The notes under the pieces were generated by a model, which ran no database searches, was not told where the DNA came from, and worked only from the letters and a program-made list of their open reading frames with translations. Shown here piece after piece: positions 21,718-32,682 of a DNA stretch of 64,000 nt (the stretch's first letter is position 1; each line of letters starts with the position of its first letter). The position numbers and the translations under genes were made by a program. The stretch is taken from positions 248,001 through 312,000 of the forward strand of contig CAWUHX010000141.1 in assembly GCA_963922205.1 (NCBI GenBank), written 5' to 3'. The DNA is from Romanomermis culicivorax (Eukaryota; Nematoda; Enoplea; Mermithida; Mermithidae).

Positions 21718-22332
21718 TGTTGGGCACCCTGTTGATGCCAATTTCGTGTGGGGAAATCGACATGCAAATCGACGACAGGGACGACCAGCGGCGCAGACAT
21801 TTGCATAGAATGGAGCGCCACCAAAAGACCAAGAAAGATAGTGAAAGTCATTCTTCACTTCATATCGTTTTTATTATATTTTTGACATATTTGCTGGCGT
21901 CCCTAAATACAATTTTCCCAGCAACTTGTTTTGTTTATGAGTATTTCACTGTGGTGTACCCACATTCGTTTTACATATTTTGTCGGACTTATTGCTTAAG
22001 ATATTCGTTTATTTGTTTAGATTATTCGCATCGACGAAGGCGGAGGGCCAGAGGCCCAGGCGCCGGCTTACATCAAGTAAGTTTTGGGAAACCCCTTTCG
22101 GGTTATACCCAAGTAAGTTTATCCCTGAGGGGATTCCTTGTCTCATCTAGGAGACTGCGGAGGTCTTTGGTAAGGCCCCCGTATTTAGAACAAAGTTTAT
22201 CTTTGTTGTGGTAGGTCTGGGGATAAACGGACTGTTGCACAGATCACCGAGGCTTAGCCAAGGTATCAGTTCTAACAGGTCAGTTCAGACCCAATCTTTT
22301 CTTACGCCTCTTAAGGAAAGACCTGCACAACA
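21718..22332 (+). repeat. 3' LTR of element A
   Basis: A 615-bp copy of 7844-8458 with one mismatch seen (21981). It starts TGTTGGGC, ends CAACA and is followed by the CACA duplication. Confidence 0.95.
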
Positions 22333-22336
22333 CACA
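22333..22336 (+). other. Target-site duplication of element A, right copy (CACA)
   Basis: Matches 7840-7843. The host RT frame resumes directly after it. Confidence 0.9.
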
Positions 22337-22680
22337 CCCAGATGCTTGAGCACCTGATGGATGAGTTTACGCTTCACCGTCAGGGTGGAATGAAGCTCAG
22401 ACTGAGCAAGTGCAAGTTTTCACACTCCGAGGTAGAATATCTAGGGTACCGTATCTCACAGAAAGATCTCGAGCCAGATAAAGTCAAATTGGCTGCCGTC
22501 CAGGATCTACCCATTCCACAAAACGCCAAAGACATCAAGTCTTTTCTTGGTCTTGTGTCTTATTACAGGCGTTTCATCCCTGGTTGCGCCCGGCTCAGCG
22601 AGCCACTGACCAAGCTCTTACGGAAGGAAGTTACCTTCCTGTGGTCAAAACCTCAGCAAGCGGCGTTCAACGAACTCTGA
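22337..22680 (+). CDS. pol: Outer element RT C-terminal end and connection domain
   Basis: It resumes the interrupted RT in the same phase with the thumb/connection motifs LRLSKCKF, VEYLGYRIS and IKSFLGLVSYYRRFIPG, ending at a TGA (22678-22680). The same frame continues into RNase H after that stop, so it is a point nonsense change in a copy already broken by other lesions. Confidence 0.85.
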
Positions 22681-24645
22681 AGGCTGTTGATGAACCCTCC
22701 TGTTCTGCCCCATCCGGACTTTACGAAATCCTTCATACTTCAAACTGATGCAAGTATTTGGGGGATAGGAGCAGTTCTGAGCCAGTTAGATGAAAATGGA
22801 TACGACCATCCTGTTGCGTACGCCAGTAGAGGGTTAACAGCAGCTGAGAAGAACTACACTATTACGGATTTAGAGACTCTGGCTGTTGTCCATTTCATCA
22901 AGCACTTTCGACCTTACCTCTTTCAACATGAGGTGGTCCTTCAGACTGATCACACTGCTGTTAAGGCTGTGTTGGAGAAACCGAACCCTTCGTCCTGGAT
23001 AGCTCGGTGGGGCCTCGCATTAGCTGAATTCAAACTGACAATTCGGCCAAGAAAAGGTCGGTCTAATGGTAATGCTGAGGCGTTATCACCCCTTCCTGAT
23101 CCTAATTCCCTTGCCAGGGAGAGTATCGATGATACTCCCCTATACAGACCCGAGGGAGAAGTTATGATGATCTCCGATGGTGCTCAGCACCTGGTGAGAA
23201 CATCCCAAGGGACCACCAATGGTGCGCAGCACCTGGCGAGGTCTGAGTCTTATGCAGAGATATCACAGGATGCGCAGCACCATGACCTTCTCGCAACTCA
23301 ATTTGAGGATCCGGAATCAGCCTCCATTCTTAAGTCACTAAAACCCTACAGTGACCAGAATGATGTTAATGGCTACCACCTGTTGGATAACATCCTTCAG
23401 AAGTGGACGGGCGAGTCCAACAAGATTGTGGTACCTCGATCAATGGTTACTACCATTATTGAGGCTCACCATAACGACATTCTTGCTGGACACTTTGGTG
23501 CAAAACGTACCACCAGGCTTATAGCCCGCAGGTACCACTGGCCTTCCCTCAGTGCGGACGTCAAGTCCTTTTGTCAGCAGTGTGATCTTTGCCAACGGAA
23601 TAAACCCGCGAGACAAAAGACCCGTGCAACTCTGAAATGGGTTACCATTACTGGGCCGTTTCATCAAGTCGGTGTCGACTGTATGGGACCAATGACCAGT
23701 AGTGAAAGTGGAAACCGTTTTATTGTAGTCTTTATAGACTACTTTACTAAATGGGTCGAAGCTTTCGCTACTCCGGACATTACTGCGCAAACCATAGCAC
23801 GACTTTTTGTTACACAAATTGTCTGCAGACATGGCCCACCGCAGATTCTTCAGTCTGATCGTGGCACTGATTTCACATCCAAACTGATGACTGAAATCAC
23901 TGCCATTTGTTCAACTAAGAAAATCCACTCCACCACTTATCACCCGATGACAAACGGAGAAGTGGAAAGAGCTAATCAGACGCTAGCTACACGGTTACGT
24001 ATGTATGTCCACCAAGGTCATACTGATTGGGATGAACACCTGCTGTATTCTGTGTTCGCCGTCAACCTTAGCATAAATGAGTCCACAGGATATTCACCCT
24101 TTGAGCTCATGTATGGTCGCACCCCCATGCTACCTGTTGATGCGGCACTCTCCTTCAACCCTCCGGCCCATATCATAGATGTTTCTACTTATGATATGGA
24201 GGTCAAACGGCATTTTACAAATGCCTTGACCTTGATCCAGAGCGGAATCAAGAGATCACAGGCGGCTTATGCCAGGTCATACGACCGCATGGCACGAGAT
24301 GTCTCATACAAAGTTGGGGATCAGGTGCTCAAACTGCGCACCACCAGCAAACGTGGCCTAATGCCTAAATTGCTGCCCATCTATGATGGGCCCTACTTTG
24401 TAACGAATGTGGCATATCCCAATGTCATCATTCGACTTGAGACTGACCAGGAAGATACTGTGCATGTCAATCAGCTCAGACAGCTCAGATGCTACATGTC
24501 ACCTACTCAGCCTACTGAAGCAGAGGAGGTACCTTCCACTTCCCAGGTCATCGAGACGGCACCATTGTTGATTCCATCAACAAACCGAGATTTTACACAA
24601 GATCTCATTGACCCACATCTTGATGCAGAGGTCTCCGACCTGTAA
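22681..24645 (+). CDS. pol: Outer element RNase H and integrase
   Basis: RNase H motifs are LQTDASIWGIGAVLS, ITDLETLAVV and LQTDHTAV. The last canonical Asp (usually in an AD.LS motif) is Glu here (GNAEALSPLP). Between RNase H and integrase a GAQHL-type motif repeats three to four times (23180-23285). Integrase has the HHCC domain (HHND...GH, CQQCDLCQ), the DDE core (GVDCMG, LQSDRGTDF, NGEVERANQTL) and a GPY module (IYDGPYFV) near 24388. The frame ends at a TAA (24643-24645) with no further gene behind it. Confidence 0.88.
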   Translation, partial: RLLMNPPVLPHPDFTKSFILQTDASIWGIGAVLSQLDENGYDHPVAYASRGLTAAEKNYTITDLETLAVVHFIKHFRPYLFQHEVVLQTDHTAVKAVLEKPNPSSWIARWGLALAEFKLTIRPRKGRSNGNAEALSPLPDPNSLARESIDDTPLYRPEGEVMMISDGAQHLVRTSQGTTNGAQHLARSESYAEISQDAQHHDLLATQFEDPESASILKSLKPYSDQNDVNGYHLLDNILQKWTGESNKIVVPRSMVTTIIEAHHNDILAGHFGAKRTTRLIARRYHWPSLSADVKSFCQQCDLCQRNKPARQKTRATLKWVTITGPFHQVGVDCMGPMTSSESGNRFIVVFIDYFTKWVEAFATPDITAQTIARLFVTQIVCRHGPPQILQSDRGTDFTSKLMTEITAICSTKKIHSTTYHPMTNGEVERANQTLATRLRMYVHQGHTDWDEHLLYSVFAVNLSINESTGYSPFELMYGRTPMLPVDAALSFNPPAHIIDVSTYDMEVKRHFTNALTLIQSGIKRSQAAYARSYDRMARDVSYKVGDQVLKLRTTSKRGLMPKLLPIYDGPYFVTNVAYPNVIIRLETDQEDTVHVNQLRQLRCYMSPTQPTEAEEVPSTSQVIETAPLLIPSTNRDFTQDLIDPHLDAEVSDL

Positions 24646-25190
24646 TCAACAACTCTTCTCTTCTTTACTTACGGACGGGGTCCTCCTTTTTCGAAGGACC
24701 GTTGTGCCCCCCACAGAATACCCACTCCTGTTCCATGCTGGAATAGCAGTGTAAAGAAGAGAATGAGGAGCGATCCATGCATCTAAACTAGGGTATTGCC
24801 TCATATCACAGGTGCATCCGTACGATAGCCTATCTCTCACCCCTAAAATTTTTCTTTTAGTCTCGTTTCAGATTTCACAAATCAATCGACAATTGGCAAC
24901 TCCACCGAAGGGATCAATTGATGTCAGCAACTCCACGCATCTCCACTTGACGTCAGCAACTCCACACACCATTGACATAATTCCATAAGCCAAAACGCAC
25001 ACGAAAAACTGCTGGACCATCAACCCCCCGCGGTCACCATCACCTGAAGGTTTGACCTCCATGGACATGTCCCACAAGGATGAAGATGCCCTTTTTCGAA
25101 GGACTGCTGCATCACGTGCTGACAAACTTCGTCGAACGTCACGTGATTCACATCACAATTTTTCGTTATGTTTTTCGTTATGTTTTGTGT
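24646..25190 (+). other. Non-coding stretch downstream of outer integrase
   Basis: No ORF with recognisable content. It may be the 3' untranslated region of the outer element. A purine-rich AAGAAGAGAATGAGGAGCG at about 24754 is a weak PPT candidate. Confidence 0.35.
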
Positions 25191-25199
25191 TACAGTAAT

Positions 25200-26540
25200 T
25201 TGCATCAATTCTGCATTTCGTTTTTATAATTTTTACATGCAATTTATGTGTGTACTTTTTATGTTTCATTTCTGTTTCTTTTGCGCACATCTCATTTCCG
25301 TTTCGATTTATTTTTTTGTTATACACGTAGACTAGGGTATGTACCCGCTAGTCAAGAATTTCCGTTAGAGATAAGCTCTCCGAGCTCATCGCTGTAATTG
25401 GAGCACAACGTGCACCTCTTATCAGTAAAAACTAGGGACGTTTCGCAACGTGAAACGACTAGTTTGAAATTCTCACTAGTGACGTTCCTATGTTAAGCAT
25501 GGAGAGTGAAAACTCGCCCCAATGCTTAACGTTGTGAACTGGAAAATGTCTATGTGACTATAGGCATCTTCTGCAATGATTTCCGCTGCAGAAGTTAGCT
25601 TGGGGAAGTGTTAACTCCGCCCAAGGCATACTGTACTTGATGGAGCCCTTTAAAAGGGCTTGTTGTGTCATTTTTGTGTCTTGACTCGTCTTGTCTTCGA
25701 CTCTAATCGCTTGTTGCGTTTTAGCCTTGCGTCTTGCATTTTGCCGTCGTCGTTATTATTGTTATATTTTATTGTCAACTGCGTTCGCCGCTCGTCGAAT
25801 AAAATTTACATATTTTCGCCTCCGGCCTTCTTATAGGTTACCACTACAGTAACCCGACCGTAGGAACTCGTCCCTGTCGCTGTTAATCAGGAACCCTGTC
25901 GTCCTCACCGAGGAAACATTTGTTACTTCACCTGCCGATCCCCAGCCGCAGAACCCCACACCGAATCACTCAGATTCCCGTACCCATTCATCGCCGTCCG
26001 TAGGACCCCCACTTTGACCCCAGAACCTGCCGCCCAGCATCGAGTAGGTTAAGAAGAGGATTAGTAAGTCTTCTCAGGGGTTATTATTGTTGAGGGTATA
26101 TTTGTGGGAGTCTCTCCTAAGCTAGTTTCCCTCGGAAGTACCCTCAGTTAAGAAAGCCCTCCGACCCTTAAGGTCAGGGCCAATAAGGGGATTTAGGTTA
26201 ACAATCGGGTCCCCTACAGTATGCCATTCTCCGAATGGCACCGTCCCTCATTCCTAGTGAGTGGGGACAAGGGATTGGCACCCCTGACCCGGCCGCGTTG
26301 TCCATTATTCTACAGCATAACCCTAGGACAAGGCCGAGGTACACCATAGGTTTACCTGTGGTAGTACCAGCTGGGTTAGGTTCCCGAACTGAAACCATTA
26401 ACGGAGCCACCCCACGGGGTCACAGCATGTCACATACAGTGTCATGGCCGTATTACCTATGGGATACGGTATGGGTTTTTCCATCAATGTGACTGATCAC
26501 CAATCTACTTAATGTGACATGGCTCCCAATTTCAGTTAAT
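25200..26540 (+). repeat. LTR-like repeat, copy 1
   Basis: It shares order and sequence blocks with 27570-28830: CTCTTATCAGTAAAA, AATGTCTATGTGAC..TAGGCATCTTC, GAAGTTAGCTTGG, a GTCTT-rich start region, AATAAAA at about 25798, GTTCACAATCGGGTCCCC-type blocks, and TTGTCCATTATTCTACAG. TTTAAAAGGGC near 25650 followed by AATAAAA 150 bp later fits a promoter/R/poly(A) arrangement of an LTR. Exact ends are not resolved. It may be the 3' LTR of the outer element or an unrelated solo LTR. Confidence 0.5.
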
Positions 26541-27129
26541 GTGACACACATATGCAATTTTTTATGTAAATTTTTATGTTATTTTTGTTTATGTTTATAT
26601 GGAGACACAACGTACATTCTTTCAAGTCCAGTGTGCAAATATGTCATAAACTTCCAGTAAGCAATATAGAAACTGAACTTAAATGATAAACATGAAACAT
26701 CAATCTTTGAGACTTGTTTGACTTGAAATAAGCCAGCAACTAAATAAACCAAAGGTAAACTTTCATGAAAATTTTTGCTAGTTTCCACATTAGCGACCAC
26801 TGCAAACCTTATTCTAGCTAGCCTCGGCCAGCCCAAATGCCAGTCCCAAACTGACATGACCCAGTAAACCGAGACACCAATAAACATTGGCAAAATTTCA
26901 CTGATAAGCTTGCACATAAGTAGCAATACTCGAGACCTTTCATGCTCTTCTTTCGTTTTGGTTATTTTCCTTACTAATTGTGAATTAAGAATTTATTATT
27001 ATTTTGTATCATTTTACATTAAATATTTATGCACTATTGAATGCCCACCATTAAAGGTAAATTGAGCTCTGACACATTTTATTCACATTTCATCTAAAAA
27101 CATTCTACTCACATATAAACCATTTCAAG
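26541..27129. other. AT-rich intergenic sequence
   Basis: No gene, RNA or repeat that I can support. Confidence 0.4.
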
Positions 27130-27139
27130 TTGAATTTGG

Positions 27140-27255
27140 CCACCCAGTACAGTCAGCCATATGCTACAGTCGGCCATGTGCTACAGTCCGCCATCCCATA
27201 CATTTGGCCAGTCCCTACACTTGGTCAGACAACACAGTCCGCCACTCGCTACACA
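27140..27255 (+). repeat. Short degenerate repeat, CTACAGTC(C/G)GCCA units
   Basis: About five imperfect units reading ACAGTC.GCCA or similar spaced 15-25 bp apart. Confidence 0.45.
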
Positions 27256-27569
27256 ATCAATGAAAACACCAAGGTGGCGCATTTGCAAAAAATCCAATCA
27301 GATGGCGCATTACACACATGGCCCAAATGCATTGGGAACATATAAAAATGGCACTTAAAAATCGGCGCAATTGGAGAGGGCGCAAATGGGAAAGCCTAAT
27401 TGACATTGGTGCATATGGCTACAAACCCTACTTGCTTTCCACTTTATAATTTAGGAGCATTTCAAGAAAAACAGTGTTTGGTGGCACATTGAAAACTTTT
27501 GCGAAACCCAAAATTTTTGGGCATGAAAACTGTTATCATGTGCTGATCAATTTTCCCAAATGTCATGTG

Positions 27570-28830
27570 ATTCTCATCATGCTGATATTTTACTTTTGTT
27601 TGCCACTTTATATTTCACAATTATGTACTTTATTTTGTTCTGTTTTTCATTTTTCACATGCATTTTTGTATTTAGTTATTATTGTATTTTGTTTGTTTTT
27701 GTTTTCTTGCACACAGGCTGCAGTATGCCCCTTCAATTAAAAACTTCCGCCAAGGGAGCTCAACAAGCTCATGGCTATATTTGGTACATTCCATGCCCCT
27801 CTTATCAGTAAAACTAGCATCGTTTTTGCCATGCAAAACGACTAGTTAAGAAGTTTTTATTAAAGACATTCATATGTTTAGCATATGCATGAAAGTCGGC
27901 CCCAATGCTAAATGTATTCGAACAGGGAAAAATGTCTATGTGACCATAGGCATCTTCAGCACCATTTTGCTCTGCTGAAGTTAGCTTGGCCTCGTGAGCT
28001 GGCCCAGGCTTTACTGTAGCCAACAGGCTCCTTGAAAGGACATGTTGCTTTAGTTTTTCACTCATTCTTGGGTCCAACCTGTTTTCATCTTGTTTTTAGT
28101 CCTTGCATCCGCCACCTTTACTTTTATATACTTGATTACTCAACATCACGTTTGCGGCCTAATTTAGGTAAACTTTCACCCATCGCCTATTGTGCCAGGT
28201 CATTGCCCTGTCTTACATTTTGGAATAAAAGAGTCGCCCAGTGTTCTAATGTTTGAGAAGTCGAGCAGGATCCACCCTCTCCCCATTCCTCAGGAAAACC
28301 ATCAACCCAGGGACCCCGTCGCCTGTTCATCGAAATGTTTGTTGAAGCCAGACTAGGTGAGTCTTCTCACTGAGTTATTGTTCAGGGTATTTTTGGGGAA
28401 TGCTTTCTAAGTCGATTTTCCCCTGAGTTTTCCCTCAATTAAGAGGGCTCTTGTTTTCCTCCAGTTAGAGCTAAAAAGGGGATTTTTTGGTTCACAATCG
28501 GGTCCCCAAATTGGGTCATTTCTTGGATGACCTTGTCCATCTTTCATACTGAATGGGACCAGGGATTGTCACCCCTGACCTGGCTGCATTGTCCATTATT
28601 CTACAGTAGTAACCCCGGAGCAGCACCAGAGTACCTATAGTTCTTTCTATAGCCAGTAATAGCTGGGTTAGGTTCTCGAAGTAGAAGAGCCCCCCAATGG
28701 GGTCACAGCATGTCACTCACTGTGCCATGGCCGCATTTTTCTATCAATATGGCATGATTTTTCCATCAATGAGACAAAGCCCACATTTTTCTATCAATGT
28801 GAGCCCCGTCTTCCCACTTAATGTGACATG
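27570..28830 (+). repeat. LTR-like repeat, copy 2
   Basis: A diverged direct copy of 25200-26540, with the same block order and AATAAAA at about 28224. It ends in runs of TTTTTCTATCAATGTGA-type sequence that are also at the end of copy 1. Nothing coding lies between the two copies, so they do not bracket an obvious element. Confidence 0.5.
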
Positions 28831-29560
28831 GTAGAGCCCTATGTAAACGATTTTGTTGACAGTACTGATTTGCATCACTTGTCTATTTGGAAGCATTTTA
28901 TTAAAAATAGACTGTAGTGTGAATATTGCTAGGGTGAAGTACCATAAATTCCTACCTCACAAAAATAACTACCCAACGAAAAATTTTCTAAATAATATAG
29001 CTGGAATCAGGATAAAAAATTGTTCATAAGTGCAGACTGTCTAATCCAAGCTAGATTTATGGGGTGACAGTGTTGCCTGAAAAGTAGGCAGGGAAATTTA
29101 AAAAATAGGGTCCACAAAAAAATGCAAAGCTCTCACAATTTTGGGATTTGGAGGGAAACATTTTCCTGATGAAGTCAGTTCAGAACATTCGATGGAATTT
29201 ACACAAAATTCTATCAAAATCTGAGACTGTCCAACCATATGACCATACATGCGCAGCATAGATAATCTGCTGAGGTTCAGCCAAAACATTACTCCTAATC
29301 AGAGGTCCCCAAGGTCGAAAATTTAGGTAGGAGTAAAATCGTAAATTTTAAGGGTAGTACTTGAAATATGCCGTGACCTTTTTTTTGCTCCCAGCTTTTT
29401 TGCACAGGAGGGGGGAGTTGCAGCACTCTAACCACATATATACAACTTGCAATAATCAATAATGCCCCTAGTTTATGTTTTTTACAGTCAAAAAACATTC
29501 ACTATTTCAACTCCCTTTTCCATCTCCCAATTGTGCAACTTCAATGCACTAATTATATGT
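28831..29560. other. Non-coding stretch with a MITE right end
   Basis: Holds the right terminus of the AGTCTG MITE family (about 28843-28919: conserved GTAAACGATTTTGTTGACAG block followed by the terminal repeat). Nothing else was recognised. Confidence 0.45.
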
Positions 29561-29576
29561 ACAGAATAGTCACACT

Positions 29577-29980
29577 TTGAAGACTGTCAAGCCAACTGAT
29601 TCCTGCACATTTAAAGAATCGGACACAACATACTTTTGGGAACATTATTTGAACCAGCATCTGCAGCAGTATGGGCTTATTCCATCCCTGCTAAGGCTTG
29701 GAACAGTACTTCCAATTGAAAGTCCTGATGCTGAATGTGGATTTAGTATTATTAATCCCATTACATTATGAACTACAAGTTTGAAACCAAGTACCACTCC
29801 TGATCCACATCAACAGACCTCCCATGTCTCAACTCATAGCAGGAAAGTATGCCACAGCTTGGGTAACCATATGCGCACAGAAGACCCAATGCAGAAGCGG
29901 GGAAAGGAGAACATGAAGAGGAAGAATTTTAAGAACATATTGTTTTTCTTCCCAAGAGGCGATTTTTTGATAAATCACAT
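29577..29980 (+). pseudogene. hAT transposase C-terminal (dimerisation) relic
   Basis: An open stretch encodes LLRLGTVLPIESPDAECGFS, which follows the hAT C-terminal pattern (small residues then ECxxxFS, then N.I). A stop follows within ten residues and the rest is in pieces. Interpreted as a decayed fragment. No terminal repeats were found around it. Confidence 0.45.
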
Positions 29981-30413
29981 ATACATAAGTCATTATTTCA
30001 TCTCCCAATTATATATATAATGATTTCCTAAAAGTAGTATATATCAATGTGCTGATATCCTTTCCTGAAAATCGCTATATGGCACAGAAATTGCATACTT
30101 TCCCATTATCATTTGCTCAGTAAATGTGTCAAAAAGACCAGTGAGTAATTCCTCTCAAGCACACAGTGTGCATTTTTTCTCAAATTACTATAGCCTACTG
30201 GGGAGAGGATGTGGTCTACCAAAATTTTTTGCTATAGTGAGCTGTTTTTATGGGGGTAGTAAATGAATTTCCAAATCTAAGACGAGGGTAATACCCCCCC
30301 ATACCCCCTCCCATGGGGTGCTCTGCTCCTAATCTTGTCCAAGTTGTAATGGTGTATGTGATTCTGTGTAACTGCATTCCTTTTTAATTTTTATCATTCC
30401 TTATTTTATTTAG

Positions 30414-30676
30414 ACGAGGAAGATTCACCATCAACATCAAAACGATCGTCCCTGTCGAACAATAGTGCAAAAAAGTCTTCATTGGGCGAAATTATGGAAA
30501 TAGAAGAAATGCGCAAAGAAAAAACTAATCATAAAGATTATTGGCTATTTGAAAACACAGTCGTTAAAATTCTAACGAAAAAACTGGGCGAGGATTATTA
30601 CAAAAAGAAGGGCATTATTGAAAAAGTGGAATATCGATCTGTCGCCTATGTTAGATTGCTAGAAAAAGACACCAGG
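30414..30676 (+). CDS. KIN: Exon of KIN17 (DNA/RNA-binding protein KIN), C-terminal SH3/KOW-like region
   Basis: The exon is bounded by a TATTTTATTTAG acceptor and an AGG|GTAAAT donor, entering in phase 1 and leaving in phase 0. It encodes a Ser-rich linker, then EIMEIEEMRKEK and DYWLFENTVVKILTKKLGED with YYKKKGII, a strong match to the linker and first SH3-like (KOW) domain of KIN17. KIN17 is a conserved nuclear protein tied to pre-mRNA splicing and DNA replication/repair. No further KIN17 exon was found within about 1.7 kb upstream or up to element B downstream, so the gene is either spread over large repeat-filled introns or truncated here. Confidence 0.75.
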
Positions 30677-31287
30677 GTAAATTCTGTTTGATCTGAGTTG
30701 TAACTCTTGGCGAAACGAACTAGGTTTCTTTGCTATTATCCATGATCATAAGACTGGTTACCAGTCACAACGCTTGATTATACTTCTGGGATTGAATAAT
30801 TCTATTACAGTGTCCCATAAGCTGATTACTGTAATCGATGAACAAAATTTCATCAGTGTGCGGCAAACAGAACAGCTGTAAATTTCTTTCAATAACCTGG
30901 TTAAGTTATCAAAATTTCTCGACTAGCTCTCAGGTATCAACACAGTTCTGTCGATATCGGCCGTGGTTAAGCATGATGTTTTTCAAAGGTTTTGTCCTTT
31001 CTCATTCTCAAGCGTTCCTCTATAGCATTAAGTTTAACACTGAGTGGAAACGCCGTATCGAACTGGACTTAATTTCATGGTTTTCGCTGCGTCTATTGTT
31101 TTTAAATTAAATGAGCTATAATAAACACCATTAAATCACTTGTTCACAGTTTATACAATAGAAGTTTCTATTAGCCTCCTTTCCTTAATGATGTGTATGG
31201 AGTACGAAACTCAAATGTAAGTAGTGTTTCATATTTTTGTTATTTTCCATTAAACCATAGTCATGTGAAGCTAGAAATTCGCAAACC

Positions 31288-31533
31288 ATAGTCTGTTTTT
31301 CTTGGAATGCTTCGAAATAATAAAATTAGTGAAACTAACCGGAATTAGGTATTTCTGATTTCCTGATGAGCTATATGTCACAAAAAAATGAATCGTAAGC
31401 ATACTACTTGAATAGCCTTCATTCTTCGAGTAAAAAATTCTACCTTGAAGGCTTTGTGTAAACGATTCTGATGACATTACTAATTTTATTCAATTTTCAA
31501 CCTTTGAGCATTTTATAAAAAAACACACTGTAA
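31288..31533 (+). repeat. MITE, AGTCTG family (full copy)
   Basis: It starts ATAGTCTGTTTTTCTTGGAA and ends with the inverted version (GAGCATTTTATAAAAAAACACACTGTA). The interior matches the other copies, including GTAAACGATTCTGATGACA. No target duplication was clear. Confidence 0.6.
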
Positions 31534-31670
31534 GGGCCTTGTCATACTTCATGGCGCGGCGCCGCTTGTACTATTCGTACTGAAAGGCGGCCCTGCACGG
31601 TGCCGCCTGGGAAGTATGAATAGGTTTTTCTAATTTTTGCGGCGCCGCGCAGTGCCGCTCTCAAGGTTCA
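31530..31670. repeat. GC-rich inverted repeat
   Basis: GCGCGGCGCCGC at about 31553 is matched by its inverse GCGGCGCCGCGC at about 31640, in otherwise AT-rich DNA. Possibly the core of a small foldback or MITE beginning TAAGGGCCTTGTCATAC. Confidence 0.45.
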
Positions 31671-32075
31671 ACTTAAACGCAAGTTTTGGACAACTCACGT
31701 GCTATAAAGCTGTAATATATTGTTGCTATAATATATTGATGCATACTATAACATTTGTATATGTAGTTCAATCATATTTTTTACGTGAATTATGAATTAT
31801 GACACTTTTCAGATATTATTTTATCATGCCTCTCAATCATACATTCACTGCATAGAAATTCTGTGGGGTCTCAGCCAGTACAGGGAAGGGATATAAAATT
31901 TTTTCCGTTCATTTTAACGAAAAGAAAGGTCTTCTAACATCCAAGTGGCATATTTTTCAACCTATATTAGTCAAATATGTGAAATTATTTGCTTTGGACT
32001 GCATTTTTTAAAGTTTTAACATTACTTCTTCGAATCAAGTACGTTTCCTTTAGGGACATTGTTTAACTACCGTAT

Positions 32076-32682
32076 TGTTGTGCAGGTCTTTTCTTAAGAG
32101 TCGTAAGAAAAGATGGAGGCTTCGGGTCTGATCTGACCTGTTAGAACTACTCCCTTGGCTAAGCCTCGGTGATAGTGCAACAGTCCGATTATCCCCGACC
32201 TACAACAACAAAGATAAACTTAACCTCAAAAGCGGGGCCTCACCAAAGAGCTCCGCAGTCTCCTAGCTGAGACAAGGAATCCCCTCAGGGATAAACTACT
32301 TGAGTATAACCCTTAAAGGGTTTCCCAAAGCTTGCTGAGTGCAAGCTGGCGCCTGGGCCTCTGGCCCTCCGCCTACGACGCTCGATAAATCCTAAATAAT
32401 AAACGAATATATAAAACAATATTTCCGACGAAATATCAAAAAGAATGTGGACTGACCACAGTAGAAAATATGTAAAATAAGACGGAAGTGCTGGGAAAAC
32501 TTTTATGGACGCCAGCAAAATATACGAAAAATAAATATAAAGTTGACAATGAATAATCACTATCACTTTGGTCTTTCTGTGGCACTCCACTTCTATGCAA
32601 ATGTCTGCACCGCTGGTCGTCCATTTGTCCGATTTGCATGGCGATTTCCCCACGCGAATTGCCATCAACAGGGTGCCCAACA
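32076..32682 (-). repeat. LTR of element B
   Basis: 607 bp. On the minus strand it begins TGTTGGGCACCC and ends GACCTGCACAACA like element A. Internal hairpins are kept. A reading frame of 132 codons opens at the same ATG as in the element A LTR but its protein sequence is much changed. Confidence 0.85.

Larger units (their letters stand above)
7844..22332 (+). mobile_element. Element A: young 14.5-kb Gypsy-type LTR retrotransposon with exonuclease-bearing ORF3
   Basis: Direct LTRs (7844-8458 and 21718-22332) are 615 bp each, start TGTTG and end CAACA, and show one mismatch by eye (8107 C versus 21981 T). A TSD of CACA flanks the element. Contents in order: primer-binding-site candidate, gag-pro-RT, RNase H-integrase, a non-coding/intron stretch, and ORF3 (DEDDy exonuclease to RGG tail). 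At 14.5 kb it is long for a Gypsy element because ORF3 and its leader add about 6 kb. Despite the near-identical LTRs, pol carries one in-frame TAG and ORF3 carries three breaks, so this copy is probably not autonomous. Confidence 0.95.
1256..24645 (+). mobile_element. Outer Gypsy/Metaviridae-type LTR retroelement with env-like gene, split by element A
   Basis: The parts read in order on one strand: Gag with zinc-finger motifs, env-like glycoprotein, retropepsin domain 1, retropepsin domain 2, reverse transcriptase, RNase H, integrase. RT is interrupted at 7843 by element A and resumes in the same frame at 22337. The copy is degenerate: a frame change near gag codon 30, stops at 2317 and 2344, a TGA at 3748, frame changes between the protease segments and a TGA at 22678. 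Neither LTR was identified. Domain identities are strong. The gene order (env before protease) is unusual for the family, where env is normally last. Confidence 0.8.

Noticed and set aside
21717..22214. 165-codon frame within the element A LTR as a protein gene
   Set aside because: The frame is kept in element B but the residues are largely different. The conserved signal looks like RNA structure.
7844..22332. Bdelloid rotifer origin of the window because of the exonuclease ORF3
   Set aside because: Host introns of 1-3 kb, dense transposons and a DB-module gene do not fit bdelloid genomes.
26579..26926. 115-codon minus-strand frame with a hydrophobic start slightly like an ABC-transporter helix
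   Set aside because: The resemblance does not extend beyond about 20 residues. No splice sites or further motifs support it.
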